Shown piece after piece: positions 1-8,703 of a DNA stretch of 64,000 bases. The notes beneath the pieces were generated by a model. It was not told the DNA's origin and did no database searches. It worked only from the letters and a program-made list of their open reading frames with translations. How positions within the stretch are numbered: the first letter of the stretch is position 1; each line of letters begins with the position of its first letter. Origin of the DNA: PWXP01 sp034005525 (GTDB taxonomy: Bacteria; Planctomycetota; Planctomycetia; Pirellulales; Thermoguttaceae); NCBI GenBank assembly GCA_034005525.1, contig JAVEUP010000003.1, positions 50,163 through 114,162 of the forward strand. Direction: 5' to 3'. The translations under genes were made by a program, and so were the position numbers.

Positions 1-489
1 CCTCGACTCCTCTTCCGCAGGCAGATCAGGACGGACCTTAGCGTCTCCTTTGGGGTCGAAGTCGGTCGACTTCAGGTCGTCGGGCGTGTCTTCGGTATCG
101 GTGAACTTTTTGAAATCGTCCAATCCGCTCTTGATGATATCGTTCCGAGCTTCGTGGGCAATTGTCTTCAACTGCTGAAGTCTTTCGTCAATGGCCTGAA
201 TGGTGCCAAGCGTTTCGCGGAGGGCGCCATCCTTCGCCTCCTCGGCCTGACGAGCCTTCTGCCGGGTGCGGAGGTCGGCCTGCATCGCGTCTCGACCGTC
301 CTCGAGCGTCTTCTTTTCCCCTTCGAGCTTGGAGCGCAGACGCTCCTGTTCCTGAATCTGGCTTTGGATTCTTCCCGATCCCGGCGGCGACGCGCCGGCA
401 TCCGCGAGGCATACACCCCGCGGGCCTTCCAGCGCCCACATGACGGCACACACGACTCCGACCATCCAGACCTGTTGCATAGCTCTCAT
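1..489 (-). CDS. Secreted coiled-coil protein, 3' part outside window
   Basis: An open frame of 163 codons runs from an ATG at 489 to the left edge with no stop, so the C-terminus is missing. The N-terminus has a short basic start and a hydrophobic stretch (WMVGVVCAVMWAL), consistent with a signal peptide or membrane anchor. It is followed by about 80 residues rich in Gln, Glu, Lys and Arg (for example IQSQIQEQERLRSKLEGE) that should form a coiled coil, then an acidic Asp/Thr-rich segment. I do not recognise a family. It is divergent from the glycosyltransferase at 834, with about 340 bases between the starts. Confidence 0.6.
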   Translation of the reverse strand, partial: MRAMQQVWMVGVVCAVMWALEGPRGVCLADAGASPPGSGRIQSQIQEQERLRSKLEGEKKTLEDGRDAMQADLRTRQKARQAEEAKDGALRETLGTIQAIDERLQQLKTIAHEARNDIIKSGLDDFKKFTDTEDTPDDLKSTDFDPKGDAKVRPDLPAEEESR

Positions 490-833
490 CTCACCCTGCA
501 AGAGTACATCGCGCTGATTCAACACTGCGAACTATTCTATTCCCCCAAATTCAGCGGTGCAAGCACCCAGTGGGCAATTCTCGCCCCATCGTCCTTAGGT
601 ACCGCCCAAAACCGCATGCGCGATCCGCCATGATAGCTCGCTGCCGGTGTACAGCGACGGGGAACGTGCGCGACCGGCTCCTCCTGGAAGACCAATGCGA
701 ATCGCTTCGGCGCGTGTTGCTGGTGGGCCGGCCCGGCGAAACGTATAATATCGATGCAAACTGCCGGTAGCGGAACCTCGCAAGCAAACGACCGCAAACG
801 TCGATTCGTCAATCCCCAAACCCCACTGTACGC
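490..833. other. Divergent intergenic region with a TATAAT box
   Basis: This 344-base gap separates two divergent starts. A perfect TATAAT lies at 744-749, about 85 bases before the glycosyltransferase start, but no good -35 box sits at normal spacing. Short overlapping frames on both strands show no coding character. Nothing else is recognisable. Confidence 0.4.
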
Positions 834-1634
834 ATGCCCGATTCCCAGAAGCACGACACCTCGGCGTGGTACGACGACTCTGCCGAAGTCCGCATTGCCC
901 GGCAGATGGGCCTTGCCCCCCTTCCCGCCGAGTTGCGGCTATCGGTCGTGGTGCCGGTCTACAACGAGGAAGCCACGGTCGAGGAAGTGATCCACCGCAT
1001 CCGGCAGCACGCGTGCAACATCCAGATCGTTGCAGTCGACGACGCCAGCACCGACGGAACGTCCGAGGTGCTCGCCCGGCTGGCCGAACAGGCCGACGGT
1101 GGCAACCTGACGGTAATCCGTCACGAGCGCAACCGAGGGAAGGGCGGTGCCCTCCGCACGGGGTTCGGGCACGTCACCGGCGAGGTGGTGCTCATTCAGG
1201 ACGCCGACCTGGAGTACGATCCGGCCGAATACCCCAGGCTCGTGTGGCCCATTCTCGAGGGCAAGGCCGACGTGGTCTACGGCTCCCGGTTCTCGACGAC
1301 GGCGCCGCACCGCGTGCTTTACTACTGGCATTCCGTGGCGAACCGCACGCTCACCATGCTGTCGAATCTGACGACCGATCTGAACCTGACCGACATGGAA
1401 ACCTGCTACAAGGTATTCCGCCGGGAAGTGATCGACGCGATCCTGCCGACGCTCAAGGAGAACGCATTTGGCATCGAGCCGGAACTGACGGCCAAGATCG
1501 CCCGCCGCGCCTACCGGGTCTACGAGGTGGGCATCGGCTACAGCGGCCGCACCTATGCGGCCGGCAAGAAGATCGGCCTGAAAGACGCCCTCCGCGCCGT
1601 CTGGTGCATCTTGCGATACTGGCGCTGCGATTGA
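834..1634 (+). CDS. Family 2 glycosyltransferase, DPM1-like
   Basis: A 266-residue GT-A fold glycosyltransferase of the dolichol-phosphate-mannose-synthase type, expected to move a sugar from a nucleotide donor to a lipid or polymer acceptor at the cytoplasmic membrane face. Visible motifs in order: VVVPVYNEE (about 38-46), DDASTDGT (69-76) and the metal-binding QDADLEYDP (122-130), then GSRF and a C-terminal GYSGRTYAAGKKIG typical of DPM1-like enzymes. There is no C-terminal membrane segment, so it belongs to the soluble or peripheral type. The first 30 residues are not conserved, so the true start could be slightly downstream of 834. Substrate unknown. Confidence 0.9.
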   Translation: MPDSQKHDTSAWYDDSAEVRIARQMGLAPLPAELRLSVVVPVYNEEATVEEVIHRIRQHACNIQIVAVDDASTDGTSEVLARLAEQADGGNLTVIRHERNRGKGGALRTGFGHVTGEVVLIQDADLEYDPAEYPRLVWPILEGKADVVYGSRFSTTAPHRVLYYWHSVANRTLTMLSNLTTDLNLTDMETCYKVFRREVIDAILPTLKENAFGIEPELTAKIARRAYRVYEVGIGYSGRTYAAGKKIGLKDALRAVWCILRYWRCD

Positions 1635-1747
1635 GTTCCGTCCGAACCGGTCTTGACCCCGGCCGGGCATCTTGGTACTGAACGCTTCTGTTTTTTCCGC
1701 TCCTCGTTGGCCCACGCGAAAAACCACTCCCTCTAGGGGGTCTCCTC

Positions 1748-3082
1748 GTGACATATCATGGCTTGCGGCCACTCCTGGCCGTTTTCTTGGGTCTGCTTCT
1801 CAGCCACAGTGCACTGGGGCAGGCTCGCATGCAGTTCCCGTCGCTACTGGGCGATGGGACGACCGTTCCTCCGCCCGGCACGGCAGGCACCGGGGTCTCG
1901 ACATTCACCCCTGCGCAGGGCACTGCGGTTCAGCCAAACTCTGCCGTTGCGCCACCGGTTTACGGTGCACCGCAGGCATCCGGCGCTACGCCCTATCCGG
2001 CCGCCCCGAACTACGCCGTGCCGCCGAACTACACGGCTCCGCCGACATATAGCCAACCCGGTACCTTCGGCCAACCCGGTGCGACGGTCAACCCCCTCGC
2101 ACCGTCGCTCGGTCCGCAAACAGCACCCGTAGGCCCAGTCCCCGGCGCACAATTCAGCGGTACCATTCAGGCGCCCCCGGCCACGTGGGATCCATACGCA
2201 CCGCCGGGCTCGGCGCCCGCCTCGTTGCTTCCGCAGGACCCCTATTTACCCTACAATACCCCGGCTTTCTCCACGGGAAACATACAGCGATTTCTTCAGG
2301 AAGCGCGGCTCGATTACGTTTGGATGGTGGGCCATGGCGAGAAGGAGTTCGGCATCAACGACATCGAGACATACGCGACCTTTGCCATTCCGTTCTTCCA
2401 CAACACGCAAACGCCGCTCTTGGTGACGCCCGGTTTCGCGGTTCACTTGTGGGAGGGGCCGGTTACCGTGCCGCCGACCGAAATGGGCGACCTCCCGCCG
2501 GTTGCTTACGACGCCTACCTGGAAGGCGCCTGGAACCCACAGGTCACGCAGACGTTTGGCGGCGAGTTGTCGTTCCGCACCGGCGTGTACTCCGACTTCA
2601 AGCACATCAACGAGCACAGCATCCGCTACCAGGGTAAGGGACTGGCCGTGCTGGCCTTCTCGCCGAACGTGAAGGTCAAGGCGGGCGTTTGGTACATCGA
2701 CCGCAATAAGATCAAGATTCTGCCCGCCGGCGGGTTAATATGGACACCGCAGGGGCCCGACGGCAACGTCGTCTTCGAAATCCTGTTCCCCAACCCGCGG
2801 ATCGCATTCCGGCTGGCCGACTACCAGAACACCGAGTGGTGGCTCTATGGCCGGGGCGAGTACGGGGGCGGGGCGTGGGCGGTTACGCGATTGGACGGCC
2901 CCGATCGGGTCGATTACAACGACATACGCGTGGCGGTCGGTCTGGAGTTCATCCGCCCGCGGTTCAGCGGACTGTTTGAAGTGGGAGGCGCCTTCGAACG
3001 CGAGATTATCTATCACAGCGGAACTCCACCGGCAACCTACCCGCACCCGACGGTCTTCCTGCGAGGAAGCGTGGCCTTTTGA
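1748..3082 (+). CDS. Secreted Pro-rich envelope protein, paralogue 1
   Basis: 444 residues from a GTG start preceded by AGGGGG. A signal peptide (hydrophobic core LLAVFLGLLLSHSALG) is followed by about 150 residues rich in Pro, Ala, Tyr and Thr, which look disordered. A C-terminal domain of about 270 residues has alternating aromatic strands (VWYIDRNKIKILPAGG, WWLYGRGEYGGG), suggesting an outer-membrane beta-barrel. Its core shares PLLVTPGFAVH, a (V/L)YDA segment and an FPxPRIA(F/H)R segment with the next gene. I cannot name the function. Its TGA overlaps the TTG start of the paralogue, so the two should be translationally coupled. Confidence 0.8.
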   Translation: MTYHGLRPLLAVFLGLLLSHSALGQARMQFPSLLGDGTTVPPPGTAGTGVSTFTPAQGTAVQPNSAVAPPVYGAPQASGATPYPAAPNYAVPPNYTAPPTYSQPGTFGQPGATVNPLAPSLGPQTAPVGPVPGAQFSGTIQAPPATWDPYAPPGSAPASLLPQDPYLPYNTPAFSTGNIQRFLQEARLDYVWMVGHGEKEFGINDIETYATFAIPFFHNTQTPLLVTPGFAVHLWEGPVTVPPTEMGDLPPVAYDAYLEGAWNPQVTQTFGGELSFRTGVYSDFKHINEHSIRYQGKGLAVLAFSPNVKVKAGVWYIDRNKIKILPAGGLIWTPQGPDGNVVFEILFPNPRIAFRLADYQNTEWWLYGRGEYGGGAWAVTRLDGPDRVDYNDIRVAVGLEFIRPRFSGLFEVGGAFEREIIYHSGTPPATYPHPTVFLRGSVAF

Positions 3083-4137
3083 GATCATCTCGACTGATCC
3101 TGAGCGTGTGTTTCCTAAGCTGCGCGGCCGCGCTGCCGGCCGCCGCGCAGGTGATCCGCTTGCCGGCCGTCGATTTGGCCTCGCCGACCTATCCGGAGCG
3201 GCAGGCTTCCTTCCCCAGTTCGGTCGACGAAGTCCTTCAGGGGCCGGCCAGTCCGAGCCTTCCGCCGCACCTTCAGCCGCCCGGTCTTGTAACGGTGGCG
3301 CCGGGCATCGAGATTCCGGCGCCGCAACCTCCGCCCGGGCCGCCCGGCGCGCGCGAGGGCGTGTTCCAGAAGTTCATGTTCGACGGCGCATGGATTCCCC
3401 GCCTGGGTTACGACGGGTTCGGCATGAGCGATCTGCAGTTGCGAACCGTGCTGGCGTTCCCGTTCCCAACGCGCGAGTCGCCGCTGCTGGTGACGCCCGG
3501 CTTTGCGGTCCATTTCCTCGACGGCCCGGCAAACCCCGATATGCCTCCGCGGTTGTACGATGCCTTCTGCCAGTTCCGCTGGCTTGTGCCGGTGACCGAC
3601 CGCCTGGGGCTCGACCTGGCGTTCCGGCCGGGCTACTTCAGCGACTTCGAGAAATCATCCGACGAGGCGGTTCGCTACGGCGGGCACGTCGTGGCGGCCT
3701 GGGACTGGACGCCGCAGGCGAAGATCATCCTGGGCGCCTCCTATCCCGACCGCAAGGATGTCAGCGTTCTGCCCGTGGCCGGCCTGATCTGGAAGCCCTA
3801 CGAGGACGTCGTCTTCGAGTTGCTCTTCCCGCGGCCGCGCATCGCGCACCGGGTGTTCGTACCGTGGGACCACCACGACGGCGTCGAAAACTGGCTGTAC
3901 ATCGCCGGCGAGTCCGGCGGCGGAACCTGGGCCATCCGGCGCGCCGATTCGACCGGCGACGTGGTCAACTACCGCGACTTCCGCGTGATCCTCGGCGCGG
4001 AACGCAAGGTTGAGGGCGGGCTCGACATGTGGCTGGAGCTGGCCTACCTGTTCGGGCGCCGCATCGAGTACGACAGCGCCACCCCCAGCTTCGATCCGAT
4101 CGACAGCCTCATGCTCCGCGGCGGCGTGTCGTACTGA
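3079..4137 (+). CDS. Secreted envelope protein, paralogue 2
   Basis: 352 residues from a TTG start that overlaps the stop of the upstream gene (TTGA). A signal peptide (LILSVCFLSCAAALPAAAQ) is followed by a short Pro-rich linker, much shorter than in paralogue 1, and then the same putative beta-barrel. Shared blocks are SPLLVTPGFAVHFLDGP, LYDAF, YPDRKDVSVLPVAGLIW and VFELLFPRPRIAHR. The C-terminus ends in a strand-like LMLRGGVSY, resembling the VFLRGSVAF end of paralogue 1 and the terminal strand of outer-membrane barrels. Barrel assignment is inference from composition and ends; function unknown. Confidence 0.8.
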   Translation: MRSSRLILSVCFLSCAAALPAAAQVIRLPAVDLASPTYPERQASFPSSVDEVLQGPASPSLPPHLQPPGLVTVAPGIEIPAPQPPPGPPGAREGVFQKFMFDGAWIPRLGYDGFGMSDLQLRTVLAFPFPTRESPLLVTPGFAVHFLDGPANPDMPPRLYDAFCQFRWLVPVTDRLGLDLAFRPGYFSDFEKSSDEAVRYGGHVVAAWDWTPQAKIILGASYPDRKDVSVLPVAGLIWKPYEDVVFELLFPRPRIAHRVFVPWDHHDGVENWLYIAGESGGGTWAIRRADSTGDVVNYRDFRVILGAERKVEGGLDMWLELAYLFGRRIEYDSATPSFDPIDSLMLRGGVSY

Positions 4138-4368
4138 GCCGAACCGGTTTCGGGTGCTCCTCGGACCAGCGCTCACTGAAGGCGCCTCCGCCTTGCACCC
4201 GAATGCCCCCGGGTTGCCCAACGATTTTGCCGGCTTGGTTTATTTGACCGTTCATGCCGCGCGAAGCATTCTTTCCCGATCAGCCACTGCCAATGGGTCA
4301 AAGTGAATATGGCGACCTATACAGTGACGAAGCACAAGCAGGCCGAGTCATTCAGTCGGGACGCCTCC

Positions 4369-5178
4369 CTACCCACGGTTGGCGCACAGTCGGGCGAGAC
4401 GGCTGAAAAGGTCTTCAAGCTGGACCGGCTTCGACAGCACGCCGGCGGCACCATTACGAGCTGCGTTGCGCACGTCCTGGGTGCGAGGGAAGTGCATCAG
4501 TGCCAACACGGGGGCAGGCCGCAGTTGTGCAGCCAATGCTTCGAGTTCCGCCAGATCGTCGGGGCCGGCGTCGGCCATGTCGAGTAGGGCGGCTGCGGCG
4601 CCCTCGATGCGGGGAATCCGGCGCCGATCCAGCCATACGGTGGCGTATCCCTGGCGGCGGCACGCTTCACACAGCCAATCAGCCATCTCGAACGAACGGC
4701 TTCGGACAGCAATCAGACCGGCACCGGTCGGCAAGGGATCGGACGATTCCAGCAGCAACCGTTCTTCTTCCGTTGCCGTTGCCGGAAGCGACCAGGCGGC
4801 CGGCCGATTGCTTTGGATGCGCTCCAGTTCAGCCGCACAGCGATCCGGCCACTGGTGCCAATAAGCGCGTACGGCCGCCGGCCAAGGCTCGCCGCTCCGC
4901 ATTTCACCCTCGCACCAACTACCCAGCAGGCCGACTACGCGGGCCACCGGCGCCAGGCGGCGGAGCCGGTCGACCGCCTGACCGGTGATTTCTCCGGGGA
5001 ACGATTGGGCGGCGACAATCAGGTCGGCCGCAAAATCATCCCGGGAAAGCAACTCCTCCGCTTCCGCCGCACAACTCACCGTAGTCACACGCCCGCAATG
5101 CTCCAGGGTAGCGACGGACTCGCGGAACTCGTTCCGTCGCGTCTGGCCGAGCAGGAGGATCGAGAGCGGCTTGTTCAA
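4369..5178 (-). CDS. Tandem receiver-like protein without clear phosphosite
   Basis: 269 residues from a TTG start whose TTGA overlaps the stop of the upstream HTH-EIIA gene, so the two should be coupled. Two CheY-like halves are visible. The N-terminal one (about 5-115) has LSILLLGQ and ADLIVAAQSFPGE. The C-terminal one (about 155-265) has LIAVRSR, then an AAALLDMADAG stretch, and a conserved-looking GAAGVLSKP lysine motif near the end. The acidic pocket after strand 1 is not evident in either half, so classical phosphorelay is doubtful. It may act as a protein-protein partner of the EIIA regulator. Function unproven. Confidence 0.7.
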   Translation of the reverse strand: MNKPLSILLLGQTRRNEFRESVATLEHCGRVTTVSCAAEAEELLSRDDFAADLIVAAQSFPGEITGQAVDRLRRLAPVARVVGLLGSWCEGEMRSGEPWPAAVRAYWHQWPDRCAAELERIQSNRPAAWSLPATATEEERLLLESSDPLPTGAGLIAVRSRSFEMADWLCEACRRQGYATVWLDRRRIPRIEGAAAALLDMADAGPDDLAELEALAAQLRPAPVLALMHFPRTQDVRNAARNGAAGVLSKPVQLEDLFSRLARLCANRG

Positions 5179-5882
5179 GGCAGGGCCTGTTCCGTTTCGA
5201 GAATCAGTTGCCTCGCGGCGGCGGCGGTGGGCGCCTGATGTAAGGTGTTGAGGAACCCCGGAGCAGCAAGCACGCGGCTAAGCCTGGCCAGAATCCGCAA
5301 GTGCCCGCGGTCCTCGGTCGAACAGATCAGGAAGAACACGTCCGTCAGCGGCGCACCTGCCCCGAACGGAATCCCCGTTGTGGTGCAGCCCAGCGCCAGG
5401 GTCGGTTGCGAGAGGATTTTCGGCATCGGACGGCGAGGGTGAAGCAGAGCCACCCCGTTGCCAAGTGCCGTCGGATACAATTCCTCGCGTTTCTTGACCG
5501 CCTCGGCCATGGCCTGCGGATCCCACAACCGCCCAGTCGCTGCAGCCAGGTTGACCATGACGGTGATGACCGAGTTCTTGGTGCGAGCGCTCAGGGGAAT
5601 GGCAATGGCTTCGGGCTGGAGCAACTCGACAAGGGATACCTCGTCCGACTGGCTTGATAGAGCATCCCGTTCAAGCACGTCTTCCACCTCAACGAGATCG
5701 TCTTCATCGCCCAAACCGATCCGTTGTTCAAACCAGTGATGGATGTCGGGGCGAGCGAACCGCCACTGGCCTGCCACCTTCCGGCCCGGAAGCCTTCCGC
5801 GCTCCGCGAGCCGATCCACCTGCTGTGGGGTCAGGTGGAGATAGGCGGCAAGCCCGGCGGCATCGAAATCGCGGTACGGCAT
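5175..5882 (-). CDS. HTH-EIIA (PtsN-like) fusion regulator
   Basis: 235 residues. Residues 1-55 are an excisionase/MerR-type helix-turn-helix (LAAYLHLTPQQVDRLAERGR, then a KVAGQWRF wing and a DIHHWF end). After a short acidic linker, residues about 85-235 form a PTS EIIA type 2 (nitrogen-PTS) domain. GNGVALLHPRR places His148 where PtsN carries its phosphorylated histidine (family motif ALPHAR). I chose ATG 5882 because the HTH domain begins there; the frame extends to 6161 without conserved sequence. No EI or HPr is in the window, so the phosphate donor is unknown. Probably senses phosphate-donor state and acts with the coupled receiver-like protein. Confidence 0.8.
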   Translation of the reverse strand: MPYRDFDAAGLAAYLHLTPQQVDRLAERGRLPGRKVAGQWRFARPDIHHWFEQRIGLGDEDDLVEVEDVLERDALSSQSDEVSLVELLQPEAIAIPLSARTKNSVITVMVNLAAATGRLWDPQAMAEAVKKREELYPTALGNGVALLHPRRPMPKILSQPTLALGCTTTGIPFGAGAPLTDVFFLICSTEDRGHLRILARLSRVLAAPGFLNTLHQAPTAAAARQLILETEQALP

Positions 5883-6112
5883 AAGCACTATATTCGTCCG
5901 CCGGACCGCGTTTGTCCAGGTGCAATCGCTGACAAGGCGGAAGGCATGGCATGGATTCTCCCCCCAATGCCTCTTCGGACGCTTCACAGCAGAGATGTAG
6001 GCGAGTTTGCGCGACTCGTATCCACCGTCTCGCAGAGACGTAGCTACGTGCAATCTCCAAGTCCTGTTTGCCTCTCGCCCCTCCGCCAACTTGACCCAAA
6101 CACGGCCGAAAA

Positions 6113-6129
6113 CCTGCCAATATGGCAGG
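6113..6129. promoter_or_regulatory. 7-bp inverted repeat upstream of hsp20
   Basis: CCTGCCA-ATA-TGGCAGG is a perfect 7-bp inverted repeat with a 3-base centre, about 85 bases before the recognisable alpha-crystallin domain and 230 bases upstream of the divergent HTH-EIIA start. It could be an operator or an RNA hairpin. Confidence 0.4.
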
Positions 6130-6137
6130 CTCTGGAC

Positions 6138-6503
6138 TTGTGGCGAGACAACGTCGGACATATTACGCCGGCTACCGTAATCCGCAAGTTTTTTGCTGGG
6201 TGGATATTAGATTTTGAGTACGAAATCACGCTCGATCTGCCCGGGCTGAAGCCTGATGAGGTCAACGTCGAACTGAAGGAGAACCAGCTCTGGGTTTCCG
6301 GCGAGCGCAGGCATGAGGCCGAGGAGAAAGGAAAGACGTACCATCGCATCGAGCGGGCGTACGGTCAGTTCCGCCGCGTCATCCCATTGGCCTCCCAGGT
6401 GAAGACCGATGCGATCGAGGCCGAGTACCATGACGGCGTGCTGAGGATCACCGTCCCGAAGAGCGAGGCGGCCCAGCCCAAGCGCATCGAAGTGAAGAGC
6501 TGA
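6138..6503 (+). CDS. Small heat-shock protein, 5'-truncated Hsp20
   Basis: The alpha-crystallin domain is clear: FEYEITLDLPGLKPDEVNVE, LWVSGERRHE, GQFRRVIPL and EYHDGVLRITVPKSE. This is an ATP-independent chaperone family. Homology starts abruptly near base 6213. The roughly 40-residue N-terminal arm and first strand that normally precede this domain are missing, and the upstream in-frame residues look unlike Hsp20. No ATG fits: the open frame continues upstream to 5724, but that stretch is antisense to the HTH-EIIA gene. I give the in-frame TTG at 6138 as a tentative start (121 residues). It may be a 5'-truncated gene or a pseudogene; the domain itself is intact and ends normally in RIEVKS. 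Confidence 0.6.
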   Translation: MWRDNVGHITPATVIRKFFAGWILDFEYEITLDLPGLKPDEVNVELKENQLWVSGERRHEAEEKGKTYHRIERAYGQFRRVIPLASQVKTDAIEAEYHDGVLRITVPKSEAAQPKRIEVKS

Positions 6504-6825
6504 GCCGACGGATCGATCCTTGTGCTTGCCGACCGGATGTGGCGCGACGGGGCCTCCCATGCCGCTTCGCTGAGCAGACTCCGCCAGTAGCTCCGTCGCG
6601 CACAACGGGGTGGCACACTTCAGGGTGGGACGCTAAAATGGAATCTGGGTCGTTTTCGCGGCCGTTCTCCGGGGGCAGTCGCGAGCCGCGTGTCCTAATG
6701 GGATCGAAGGCGGGGAATCCCCATTTCCGCGCCGTTCAAGGGCCGCATAGCGGTCTTTCAGAGGTCGTGCGGCGCCACAGATTCCCCCGGAAAGGTTGCC
6801 CGGATTCCGGCAGTGCGTCAACCCC
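6504..6825. other. Intergenic region, nothing recognised
   Basis: 322 bases between hsp20 and the sensor kinase, which are co-directional. It is GC-rich with several short frames that show no family signature. No clear promoter or terminator is visible. Confidence 0.4.
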
Positions 6826-8592
6826 ATGTCGTACCAATCCATCAAGCGCGTCCTCGGCGAGTCGAGCCTGGAGCGGAAGTGCCTCTTCCTTTTCGGGGTC
6901 GCGCTGTTGGTGCTCATCTCGGCCAGCTTCTGGTGGTATGGGGCCCGCACGGAAGAGGTGGTATTCCAGCAGAATCGCGTCCGGGGTCGGTTGCTGGTCG
7001 ATCAGATCATGTACATCGAGCATTGGGAGAAGCTCGAGACTGATGAGCGATTTCTCCCGCTGGTGCAGGACCTGGCGGGCAATCTTCGCAAGCAGGAGTA
7101 TAAGTCACGGTTCATTCGACCGTACTACACCGACCGCGACCAGCAGCCGAAGACGCCGCTGGAAGAACGTTTGCTCGAACGGTTCACGTGGCCGCCGGAG
7201 GAGCCGGAGGGCAGCGAGTCGCGAGAGCCCGAGTTCTACGAGCGGCTGATCGGAGGCGGCAACCAGTACGAATACTATCAGCCGGTCTACGCCGAGAAAT
7301 CGTGCGTGGGATGCCACAACGCCATTTCGGGCGGTTACCTGGCCGGCAGCGGCGCGGCCATTGGTGGCGGCAGCGTTCTCCCGGCTCCGCTGACAGAGGG
7401 CGACCTGATGGCGATTGTCCAGGTGACAATTCCCAACGAGCCTACGCTGGCCGCGCTGAACTGGAACCGGGCGATTCTCATGGCCACTGCCATTATTACC
7501 GCGTTCCTGGCCGTGTTGGCTTCGTACCTGATTATCCGGTACGTCATCGTCAAGCCGCTCCGCCACCTGCGCGACGTCAGCGACGCGGTCAGCCATGGCA
7601 ACATCAGCCTTCGGGCCGATATCCACACGGGTGACGAGTTCGAGTCGCTTGCCATCGCCTTCAACCGCATGCTACGGCACCTTGTGGCCATCCAGGAAGA
7701 GTTGCGCGACGTGAATGCCGACCTCGACGCCAAGGTCGACGAACTGGCGCAAATGAACATGCGTTTGTACGAACTGAATACGATCAAGAGTGATTTCCTG
7801 GCAACCATGAGCCACGAGCTGCGCACTCCGCTGAACAGCATTCTCGGGTTCAGCGACGTGCTCGGATCGATCAACTCGCTGGACGAGAAGCAGAAGAAGT
7901 ATGTGACAAACATCCGGCAGTCGGGCAAGATGCTGCTGGAGATGATCAACGACATCCTCGACCTGGCCAAGATTGAAGCCGGGCGAATGAACTTCCGCCT
8001 GAGCGACTTCCGCATCGAACACGTGGCTGGTGCCCAGTGCGACATGGCCCGCCCGCTTGCCGAACGCAAGAACATCGACCTCTTAACCGAGTTTGACCCC
8101 GACCTGCCCGCGATGCACCAGGACCAAGCCCGCGTGCAGCAGATCCTCGGCAATCTCCTTTCGAACGCCATCAAGTTTACGCCGGAGGGAGGGCGCATTG
8201 ACGTGCGCGTGCGCAGCGACCGGCGATACGCGCTGTTGGAAGTTGCCGATACCGGAGTCGGCATCGCCCCAGAGGATCAGCACGCAATTTTCGAGAAGTT
8301 CCGCCAGGGCCGGACCGCCATGCCCGGCGGCGATGCCATGACCCGCGAATACTCCGGTACCGGGCTGGGCTTGTCGATTGTCAAAGAACTGTGCAAACTG
8401 CTGGGTGGCGAAGTGTACGTGGAGAGCCAATTGGGCCGGGGCAGTACGTTCAGCGTGCGAATACCGTGGCGGCTGGAGGAGCCGCCACGCCCCGATTCGT
8501 CCGTCGGTACCGAGCTTGAGGGAATTGGTAAACCGCGGCTCGACTTCGTGCGCAGCCGCGTTGAGAACGCCCAGGCCCAGGCCGTCGAGTAG
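6826..8592 (+). CDS. Membrane sensor histidine kinase with CxxCH haem motif
   Basis: 588 residues from ATG 6826 (the frame is open back to 6796). Layout: membrane helix about 19-37; an exported sensor domain about 40-210 of the DUF3365/Tll0287-like kind with a c-type haem motif CVGCH at 160-164; second membrane helix about 216-238; HAMP about 239-292; coiled coil; HisKA with MSHELRTPLNS (phosphorylated His330); and HATPase with a clear N box (QILGNLLSNAIKF), DTGVGI and GTGLGLSIV. It should autophosphorylate in response to redox, ligand or gas binding. No response regulator is adjacent, so the partner is unknown. Its TAG stop overlaps the start of a palindromic repeat. Confidence 0.92.
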   Translation: MSYQSIKRVLGESSLERKCLFLFGVALLVLISASFWWYGARTEEVVFQQNRVRGRLLVDQIMYIEHWEKLETDERFLPLVQDLAGNLRKQEYKSRFIRPYYTDRDQQPKTPLEERLLERFTWPPEEPEGSESREPEFYERLIGGGNQYEYYQPVYAEKSCVGCHNAISGGYLAGSGAAIGGGSVLPAPLTEGDLMAIVQVTIPNEPTLAALNWNRAILMATAIITAFLAVLASYLIIRYVIVKPLRHLRDVSDAVSHGNISLRADIHTGDEFESLAIAFNRMLRHLVAIQEELRDVNADLDAKVDELAQMNMRLYELNTIKSDFLATMSHELRTPLNSILGFSDVLGSINSLDEKQKKYVTNIRQSGKMLLEMINDILDLAKIEAGRMNFRLSDFRIEHVAGAQCDMARPLAERKNIDLLTEFDPDLPAMHQDQARVQQILGNLLSNAIKFTPEGGRIDVRVRSDRRYALLEVADTGVGIAPEDQHAIFEKFRQGRTAMPGGDAMTREYSGTGLGLSIVKELCKLLGGEVYVESQLGRGSTFSVRIPWRLEEPPRPDSSVGTELEGIGKPRLDFVRSRVENAQAQAVE

Positions 8593-8658
8593 GTGTCGCG
8601 AGCCGAGCGGCACAATCGTCCATCAACCAGATCACGTCCCGCTCGGCTCGCGGAACCT
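8591..8658. repeat. Palindromic repeat family B, copy 1
   Basis: The left arm AGGTGTCGCGAGCCGAGCGG (8591-8610) is matched by an inverted right arm at 8639-8658, 18 of 20 bases complementary, around a 28-base centre. The first bases form part of the sensor-kinase TAG stop. A second copy with the same arms lies at 16733-16789. The strong hairpin could also act as a transcription terminator. Confidence 0.75.
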
Positions 8659-8703
8659 GTTCCTGCCACTCCAACAGCGCGAACGCTGACCGCGACTCTA
8701 TTG

